A DNA stretch of 10,344 nt from Actinomycetota bacterium. Lineage in GTDB: Bacteria; Actinomycetota; Humimicrobiia; Humimicrobiales; Humimicrobiaceae. The position numbers and the translations under genes were made by a program. Below are positions 5,908 to 10,344 of the stretch, in pieces (the first letter of the stretch is position 1; each line of letters starts with the position of its first letter). The DNA lies in contig JAQUMQ010000029.1 in NCBI GenBank assembly GCA_028718045.1, positions 1-10,344 of the forward strand, read 5' to 3'. A model generated the notes under the pieces. It was not told the origin of the DNA and ran no database searches. It saw nothing but the letters and a program-made list of their open reading frames with translations.

Positions 5908-6354
5908 TTGAATGATTGCAAGAGAGATATATATAAAGTAATAAAAGATGAATTGTATCAAATCCTAGAATTAAGAGAAAAATATGTTATTAGAATAGCT
6001 GATAAGCCTGGTTTTAGTAAGACCGAAATAGGGTTTGAGATAAAAAATATATTTACAAATAATAAAATAATTTTTGAACGTCCAAATTGTCAAATTTTAG
6101 CATTACCTTTAGACCTAGAGCATTGATGAAAGATATTGATATTACCAAAAAAATTAAAGATAAGTTGGATAGATCCACATTATAATTTATGTATTTACAA
6201 AGATATAGAAGAAAATAAGCATTACCATTGGCATATAGAAATTGCACATAGATTATCAATAAAAGCAGGATTTGGACTTTCAGCCGGGGTATTTGTTAAT
6301 ACAGTTTCATCTGAAGTAATGATAAAGATTTTAAAAGCCATAAGATGTTATTAA
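5908..6354 (+). pseudogene. galT: Galactose-1-phosphate uridylyltransferase remnant
   Basis: Two short frames in the same register are separated by tandem TGA TGA codons (6124-6129). The second part, from ILPKK onward, carries the GalT C-terminal signature: DPHYNLCIY, then HYHWHIEIAHRLSIKAGFGL and a GVFVNTVS segment (family: YHWHIEI.PRL...AGFE.G.G.YINP). The first part ends in RPNCQILALP, which I read as a damaged version of the catalytic HPHSQI.ALP motif with both His lost. The normal enzyme is about 330-350 residues; here only about 145 codons remain, so the N-terminus and the stretch between the motifs are deleted. The intact enzyme would move UMP between UDP-glucose and galactose-1-phosphate in the Leloir pathway. 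The C-terminal assignment is firm, the N-terminal one moderate. Confidence 0.75.
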
Positions 6355-6358
6355 ACAT

Positions 6359-6367
6359 GGAGGGGTG
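6359..6367 (+). promoter_or_regulatory. Ribosome binding site deciding a GTG start
   Basis: GGAGGGGTG is a strong Shine-Dalgarno whose GGAGG core lies 8 nt before GTG 6372 but 17 nt before the in-frame ATG 6381. This favours the GTG start of the glycoside hydrolase. Confidence 0.7.
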
Positions 6368-6371
6368 AATA

Positions 6372-7346
6372 GTGAGTGTTATGTATTATTTTCCTAAAGA
6401 TAGATATATGTGGGACTTTTGGTTAGTAAAAAGAAAAGACCTCTATCATATATATTACCTGCAGGCATCAAGAAAAATACAAAGTTCGGATAGTAGACAT
6501 TCAGTTGCATCTGTAGGGCATGCAGTTTCAAGGGATCTAGAAATATGGAAAGAAGAAGGAACTGTACTTAAAGCAGGCCCAGCAGGAAGCTGGGATGATG
6601 TTTCAATTTGGACCGGAACGGTAATTGAAAAGAATGGGATTTATTATATGTTTTATACATCAACTTCTAAAAAAGATGCAGGAAAAATTCAGAGGATTGG
6701 AATTGCAATATCAGAGAATTTGTATACTTGGGAAAAATATAAACATAATCCAGTGATAGAGGCACATCCAGATTGGTATGAAAAAGCTAATATATCAATG
6801 GATGGATTGGAACACTGGAGAGACCCATTCGTAATCTATAATAAAAAGGATAAATTTTATTATGCATTTATATGTGCAAGGATTAATCATGGGAGTTATG
6901 ATGGAAGAGGGTGCATTGCAAGAGCGAAATCTAGGGATTTATTAGACTGGAAAGTAATGAGTCCTGCAACTAATGCTGGTAATTTTTATAATATGGAGGT
7001 ACCTGACCTTCATTTTAAAAATGGAAGATGGTACCTACTCTTTGCTACGCTTGCTTCCTGGTATTCTGAAGAATATAAAAGAAAGATAAAATCTTTTATG
7101 CCACAGACTGGAGTATTATATTATCATTCAGAAACACTTCTTGGCAAATTTACTCCAATGGATAATAAAGAAGTTTTACTTGGTACGGATATGCAAAGCT
7201 ATGCGGCGCGGGTTATTGAAGATGCACATGGGAACAATGTAGTACTTGCATGGAAAATAAAAGAAAAGGGTTTCAAAGGCTTTGCTGGATGTCTGGATAG
7301 ACCAAGGAGATTACAGTATATGCTGGATGGGACATTAAAGATTTAA
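6372..7346 (+). CDS. GH32/GH68/GH43-type five-bladed propeller glycoside hydrolase
   Basis: A 324-residue enzyme without signal peptide, so probably cytoplasmic and acting on sugar imported by the adjacent transporter. Three acidic motifs expected of the propeller glycosidases are present in order: Asp15 in YMWDFW (nucleophile position of the WMNDP motif in GH32), W-R-D-P at 149-152 (RDP, transition-state stabiliser Asp151), and MEVPDL at 208-213 (counterpart of the ECPD acid/base motif, Glu209). Repeated blade-like stretches (GHAVSRDLEIW, IYYMFYTS, IAISENLYTWEKY, FYYAFICAR) support the fold. It ends in RPRRLQYMLDGTLKI, resembling the propeller end of GH32, without the C-terminal beta-sandwich. 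Start from a strong Shine-Dalgarno. Beta-fructosidase activity is plausible, supported by the fructokinase remnant downstream, but other specificities are possible. Confidence 0.8.
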   Translation: MSVMYYFPKDRYMWDFWLVKRKDLYHIYYLQASRKIQSSDSRHSVASVGHAVSRDLEIWKEEGTVLKAGPAGSWDDVSIWTGTVIEKNGIYYMFYTSTSKKDAGKIQRIGIAISENLYTWEKYKHNPVIEAHPDWYEKANISMDGLEHWRDPFVIYNKKDKFYYAFICARINHGSYDGRGCIARAKSRDLLDWKVMSPATNAGNFYNMEVPDLHFKNGRWYLLFATLASWYSEEYKRKIKSFMPQTGVLYYHSETLLGKFTPMDNKEVLLGTDMQSYAARVIEDAHGNNVVLAWKIKEKGFKGFAGCLDRPRRLQYMLDGTLKI

Positions 7347-7445
7347 ATATTTTTCACTAACTATCTTAATTTGTTAGGATATTGAATTGTCTCTGTTAGA
7401 TGAAATTTAAAAGTAGGTTAGCTTAAAGTTTAAATAAAAAAGAGT

Positions 7446-7833
7446 ATGAGTATAAAAAACGAAGTACATACAATAGTTGGATTGGGTGAGATATTACGGG
7501 ATTTATTTCCTAAAGAAAAAAAGTCACAGGAAGAATCATGTAAACTTTTAATTAAAAAATACAAGTTAGACCTTGTATGTGTCACAAAAGGTAAAAACAG
7601 AAGTTTGCTAATCACTGAAAGAGAGACGGTTAAGCATAATGGATATTAGATTAGTGTTGCTGGCACAGTAGACGCCGGTGGTGCTTTCACGGCAGCTCTG
7701 GTGGTTAAATATTTAGAGGGTAAATCACTTAAGGAGATGAGTGAAGCTACAAACAAACTGAAGTTCATGGGTTTATTCTCAATTTGGTGGAACTCCACCT
7801 ATTAACAAATATATTCTAAAGAAGCTCCTATAG
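7446..7833 (+). pseudogene. PfkB-family fructokinase remnant
   Basis: The first 24 codons (MSIKNEVHTIVGLGEILRDL, then FPKEKK) are a typical fructokinase start. The frame then jumps, after an in-frame loss of roughly 150-200 residues, to the C-terminal half: SCKLLIKKYKLDLVCVTKGK and SLLITE. A TAG at 7647-7649 interrupts it. The same frame continues (7662 on) as GTVDAGGAFTAALVVKYLEG, clearly the PfkB signature DTVGAGDAFTAAL with the catalytic Asp changed to Gly. Near 7755-7777 the homology moves to another frame, reading SQFGGTPPINKYILKKLL to a TAG at 7831-7833, the expected C-terminus. The gene is certainly dead. The parent would phosphorylate fructose released inside the cell by the neighbouring hydrolase. 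Confidence 0.85.
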
Positions 7834-7880
7834 TTTTTTAACAAGTAGTTAATTAATAGGAGAATGGAGTGAACCCATTC
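7825..7880. repeat. Inverted repeats at the junction of the fructokinase remnant and the IS3 remnant
   Basis: CTCCTAT (7825-7831) pairs with ATAGGAG (7856-7862), enclosing a second helix TTAAC (7838-7842) with GTTAA (7848-7852). Next to it GAATGG (7862-7867) pairs with CCATTC (7875-7880). The T-run at 7834-7839 lies inside the first structure, so it is not a canonical terminator. Confidence 0.35.
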
Positions 7881-7883
7881 CCT

Positions 7884-8376
7884 TGGACACATTGTATACT
7901 AAAATAAGTTAAGTTAGAATAAGTTGATGATGACCTAGAAGAGAAGAAAGGAAGGTCTCATCAAACATGAGGGCAAGAAGAACATTTGATGAAAAGTTTA
8001 AAAGACAAGTTGTAGAATCGGTACTTTCCGGAAGCATTATCCAGGCGGAGCTTGCTAGAAAATATGCAATCTCACCTCTACTGATTTCAAGATGGAAAAA
8101 AGAATACAAGTCAGGCAAGTTCTTTGAAAACAATATGGATATAACAAGGTTTGAACTAAGGCTTCATGAGCTTGAAAGAGTAGTTGGAGAGCTTACCATG
8201 GAAAACAGGATGCTTCGCCAGGTAATAGATATGGTTGAGAAGGGAAAAAAAAGAAGAGTCATTAATTGTAACATCCAGGAACTACAAAATGTTAAAAAGA
8301 GATGCCAAATAATGAAAACGCCAAGATCATCCTTTTACTACAAGCCTCAAGCTGACAAAGTTTCTGAAACAGATTT
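7884..8376 (+). mobile_element. IS3-family insertion sequence, truncated
   Basis: The transposase ORF at 7967 and its upstream control hairpin mark an IS3-family element whose right part is missing beyond 8376, where an IS1634-like element begins. The left end is uncertain; 7884 (TGGACAC) is chosen because IS3 elements usually begin with TG, but without a right end no inverted repeat can be verified. Confidence 0.5.
7924..7964 (+). promoter_or_regulatory. Hairpin over the IS3 transposase ribosome binding site
   Basis: TTGATGA-T-GACCT (7924-7936) pairs with AGGTCTCATCAA (7953-7964): 12 bp with one bulged T (7931) and a 16-nt purine loop. The loop and adjacent stem hold the probable Shine-Dalgarno (AAAGGAAGG, 7947-7955), three to 14 nt before the ATG at 7967. 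Such stems are known in insertion sequences to limit translation from read-through transcripts. Confidence 0.55.
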
Positions 8377-8401
8377 CCCGACTTCCGCACTTTTCGGCTG
8401 A
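7967..8401 (+). pseudogene. IS3-family transposase OrfA with start of OrfB, truncated
   Basis: Residues 5-50 (RRTFDEKFKRQVVESVLSGS and following) form the IS3/IS911-type helix-turn-helix that recognises the element's ends. A leucine-zipper-like heptad segment follows (about 62-90: ELRLHELERVVGEL, then ENRMLRQVIDMV). Residues 108-128 (NVKKRCQIMKTPRSSFYYKP) resemble the start of OrfB, the catalytic subunit. Normally OrfB continues for about 250 residues with the DDE domain; here the native frame stops at residue 136. The last eight residues are encoded by the inserted IS1634-like end, finishing at TGA 8399-8401. A run of eight A followed by G (8245-8253) lies at the OrfA/OrfB junction, where many relatives shift frame by -1; here the two parts are already in one frame. 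No transposition activity is possible. Confidence 0.85.
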
Positions 8402-8523
8402 ATAATATACCAATAGACCTGATTTATTCATAAAAACTGACCCAATATTTCAAAATGCCAATGTAGTGCCTTATCAAAAATATATACTTTACTTTTTTGT
8501 ATTTATAGTGTAAGCTTTATGCT
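8402..8523 (+). other. Leader of the IS1634-like transposase gene
   Basis: This AT-rich stretch has a possible -10 TATAGT (8504-8509) without a good -35, and no Shine-Dalgarno before ATG 8524. It contains TGTAGTGCCTT (8462-8472), repeated directly at the transposase stop (10169-10179). Confidence 0.3.
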
Positions 8524-10173
8524 ATGTATGTGAGAATAAAAACATCACCAAACAGCAAGGGAAAATCTGTCCAGATTGTATCTACTACAAGAAAGGGATC
8601 AAATGTAATCCAGAAAATAGTGCGCCATGTAGGCATGGCATATGATGAATATGAACTTGAAAAATTAAAGCTGCTTGCCGAATCAATTAAAATAAAGCTT
8701 GAGGCAGACTGCCAGGAGCTACTCATATCTCCTGAAGAACTTGCAAAAATAAAAATAGAACATGACAAATACAGTGATGATGACTATAAAGTCAACCTAA
8801 AACATCTAAAAGAAGAAGCAAGAGTTGTATCAGGAATCCATGATGTATACGGGTCCCTTTTTGATGAGATAGGATATGCCAAAATATTTGCACATCCTGC
8901 CCGCAATGTTCATGCAGGCAATGTTTTTAAAGACATAGTGCTTGCAAGGGTTGCAAGCCCGGCCTCAAAGCGTGCATCAGTTGATATGCTGGAGGAGGAT
9001 TTTGGAATAAGCATATCCCTTGACAGCGTATATAGAATGATGGATAAACTTGACGGCAGGGCAATAGATAAGCTAAAGGACTTGTCATATTCTGCTACTT
9101 CAAGCCTTTTTGCAAGCAGGATTAGCGTGATATTTTTTGACTGCACAACCATATACTTTGAATCATTTAGCCAAGATTCCCTTAAGAAAAACGGCTGGTC
9201 AAAAGATAAAAAGTTTGGCCAACCCCAGGTGCTTCTTGCCCTTATAGTAACAGATGAAGGCTTTCCTGTTGGTTATCGTGTATTTGAAGGAAACAAATAT
9301 GAAGGGGCAACCCTTATTCCTGCCATTACTGAAATTAAACAAAAATATGATATAGAAAATGTGGTATTTGTAGCAGACAGCGCTATGATGGCTAACTACA
9401 ATACAAAATTTTTAGATGATAACAACATAAGCTATATAGTGGGAGCAAAGCTAAAGAGCCTGCCTAAAGATTTAAAGGATAAAATACTTGAGGGATCAAA
9501 CTACACTGGTACAGAGACAGGTTCTGTTGCAGAATTTAAATACAACTCTAAAAGGCTAATAGTTAGCTACAGCCAAAAAAGGGCAAAAAAAGATGCCCAT
9601 GACAGAGAAACTGCAATTGCCTCAATACAAAAAAAACTTGAAAAAACAGCTAACCCCAAGGATTATCTTTCAAGCTACGGATATAAAAAATATATAAATG
9701 TAGATACCAAAGCAAAACTGACTCTTGATCAGGATAAAATAGATGCTGACAGTGCATACGATGGACTGCTTGGCGTTATTACAAATGATAGTGACAGACA
9801 AGCAGCTCGGATACTTTCTCATTATCACAATCTTTACCAGGTAGAAGACGCATTCAGGTTAACAAAACATGACCTTGCTGTAAGGCCTGTGTTTCACTGG
9901 AAACCTGAGAGGGTATCTGCTCATATAGCAATATGTTTTTGCGCATACAGCCTGATAAAATATCTTGAATACAGGGTCAGGTTTCAATACATAAAGCTAT
10001 CACCGGAAAAGATACGCCAGACCTTAATAAAAGTCCAGACATCAGTACTATATGATTCTAAAAGGAAAATACGATATGGTCTTCCATCAAAGATGTCAGT
10101 CGATGCAAGAAAGATATATGACATATTCAAAATAAAGAAGAATTTAACACCGTACATAATAAAGAAATTGTAG
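8524..10173 (+). CDS. IS1634-family DDE transposase
   Basis: A full-length 549-residue transposase of the IS4 superfamily, IS1634-like. The catalytic triad is visible: Asp206 in VIFFDCTTIYFES, Asp285 in NVVFVADSAMMAN, and Glu441 in YHNLYQVEDAFRLTK. Tyr434, Glu441 and Lys448 keep the spacing of the family's Y-x2-R-x3-E-x6-K signature, with Leu at the Arg position. The N-terminal part (about 1-150) starts MYVRIKTSPNSKGKSVQIVS and contains the family's RHVG segment. The insert between the second Asp and the Glu (about 300-430) is typical of this group. The frame is intact to TAG at 10171-10173, so the element may be active. Its codon use is less AT-extreme than the sugar operon, as expected of an acquired element. 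Confidence 0.93.
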   Translation: MYVRIKTSPNSKGKSVQIVSTTRKGSNVIQKIVRHVGMAYDEYELEKLKLLAESIKIKLEADCQELLISPEELAKIKIEHDKYSDDDYKVNLKHLKEEARVVSGIHDVYGSLFDEIGYAKIFAHPARNVHAGNVFKDIVLARVASPASKRASVDMLEEDFGISISLDSVYRMMDKLDGRAIDKLKDLSYSATSSLFASRISVIFFDCTTIYFESFSQDSLKKNGWSKDKKFGQPQVLLALIVTDEGFPVGYRVFEGNKYEGATLIPAITEIKQKYDIENVVFVADSAMMANYNTKFLDDNNISYIVGAKLKSLPKDLKDKILEGSNYTGTETGSVAEFKYNSKRLIVSYSQKRAKKDAHDRETAIASIQKKLEKTANPKDYLSSYGYKKYINVDTKAKLTLDQDKIDADSAYDGLLGVITNDSDRQAARILSHYHNLYQVEDAFRLTKHDLAVRPVFHWKPERVSAHIAICFCAYSLIKYLEYRVRFQYIKLSPEKIRQTLIKVQTSVLYDSKRKIRYGLPSKMSVDARKIYDIFKIKKNLTPYIIKKL

Positions 10174-10248
10174 TGCCTTTAAAAATTTGTAAACTCTTTA
10201 TTTTGTGCTTAAATTCTCGTTTTTTTTAAAAATAATGCGGAAGTCGGG

Positions 10249-10344
10249 CGGTCAAGTCAGGAGATCTTTTCAAATATAGTCTTTATCCCGTCTTCTATTG
10301 ACCATTACAAAATTACTCTTAACTGATATGTTTACTAATTTGTT
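10249..10344. other. Right flank of the insertion sequence
   Basis: No gene can be supported in these 96 nt. No frame continues the interrupted IS3 orfB. A 16-codon minus-strand open stretch (10257-10304) ends in TGA but is preceded immediately by a stop. Confidence 0.4.

Larger units (their letters stand above)
8377..10248 (+). mobile_element. IS1634-like insertion sequence (IS4 superfamily), complete
   Basis: CCCGACTTCCGCA (8377-8389) and its exact complement TGCGGAAGTCGGG (10236-10248) bound a 1872-bp element with one transposase gene, a size normal for the IS1634 family. No direct target duplication is visible: flanks read AGATTT on the left and CGGTCA on the right. The element interrupts the IS3 orfB, yet orfB does not resume on the right, so the site was rearranged or deleted after or during insertion. 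Confidence 0.85.

Noticed and set aside
6053..6259. 68-codon minus-strand open frame
   Set aside because: It is opposite the galT remnant, whose plus-strand motif (HWHIEI) is specific, and is explained as a shadow.
5908..6354. UGA recoding joining the two galT frames
   Set aside because: TGA acts as a stop for the truncated IS3 ORF, two successive recoded UGA would be needed, and the protein would still lack its N-terminus and catalytic His motif.
8910..9152. 80-codon open frame on the minus strand inside the IS1634-like transposase
   Set aside because: It is the antisense of a complete transposase with a visible catalytic triad.
10257..10304. Minus-strand peptide WSIEDGIKTIFEKIS resembling the C-terminus of an NAD-dependent epimerase
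   Set aside because: Only 15 residues, preceded directly by a TAA, and similar endings arise by chance; not enough for a gene call.
1..10344. CRISPR array, toxin-antitoxin pair, phage or defence system
   Set aside because: No regularly spaced direct repeats and no matching protein families are visible in any frame; the intact proteins are transporter, regulator, hydrolase and transposase.

Overview
This window is low-GC bacterial DNA. The genes use ATG, GTG and TTG starts and usually, though not always, Shine-Dalgarno sites. The solute-binding protein is a lipoprotein with a long Glu/Ala-rich linker after the lipid-modified Cys. I cannot name the organism; an anaerobic candidate phylum such as Atribacterota or a Firmicutes-like lineage would fit, but this is a guess.

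Layout. Positions 1-950 hold no intact gene, only several RNA-like inverted repeats and possible decayed coding sequence. A degenerate tRNA-Gly(UCC) sits at 947-1023. A LacI-family repressor gene (1051-2091, minus strand) is divergent from a plus-strand CUT1-type sugar ABC transporter operon: lipoprotein binding protein (2443-3816), then two permeases (4030-4974 and 4980-5867). No ATPase is encoded here, which is common for this class because one MsmK/UgpC-type ATPase can serve several importers. The divergent intergenic region carries two near-identical LacI-type operators whose centres are 62 bp apart. One overlaps the -35 elements of both divergent promoters.

Downstream, an apparently intact GH32/GH68/GH43-type five-bladed propeller glycoside hydrolase (6372-7346) lies between two wrecks. 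One is a galactose-1-phosphate uridylyltransferase pseudogene (5908-6354, deletions plus two tandem TGA stops). The other is a PfkB-family fructokinase pseudogene (7446-7833, large in-frame deletion, a TAG stop, a lost catalytic Asp and a frameshift). The hydrolase and fructokinase remnants suggest the locus once handled a fructose-containing or related oligosaccharide. Repressor, importer and hydrolase appear intact while the downstream catabolic genes are dead.

The right end is a nested transposon scar. An IS3-family element (orfA plus the first codons of orfB) is cut at 8377 by a complete IS1634-like element (8377-10248, 13-bp terminal inverted repeats, 549-aa DDE transposase). The rest of the IS3 element is absent on the far side and no target duplication is visible, which points to an adjacent deletion or rearrangement.

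I see no CRISPR array, defence island or clearly new system. The most unusual signals are non-coding: a roughly 19-bp stem between the binding-protein and permease genes that buries a possible GTG start, a structured leader with an orphan Shine-Dalgarno and a 38-codon ORF overlapping the binding-protein start, and a nested hairpin at 708-793.
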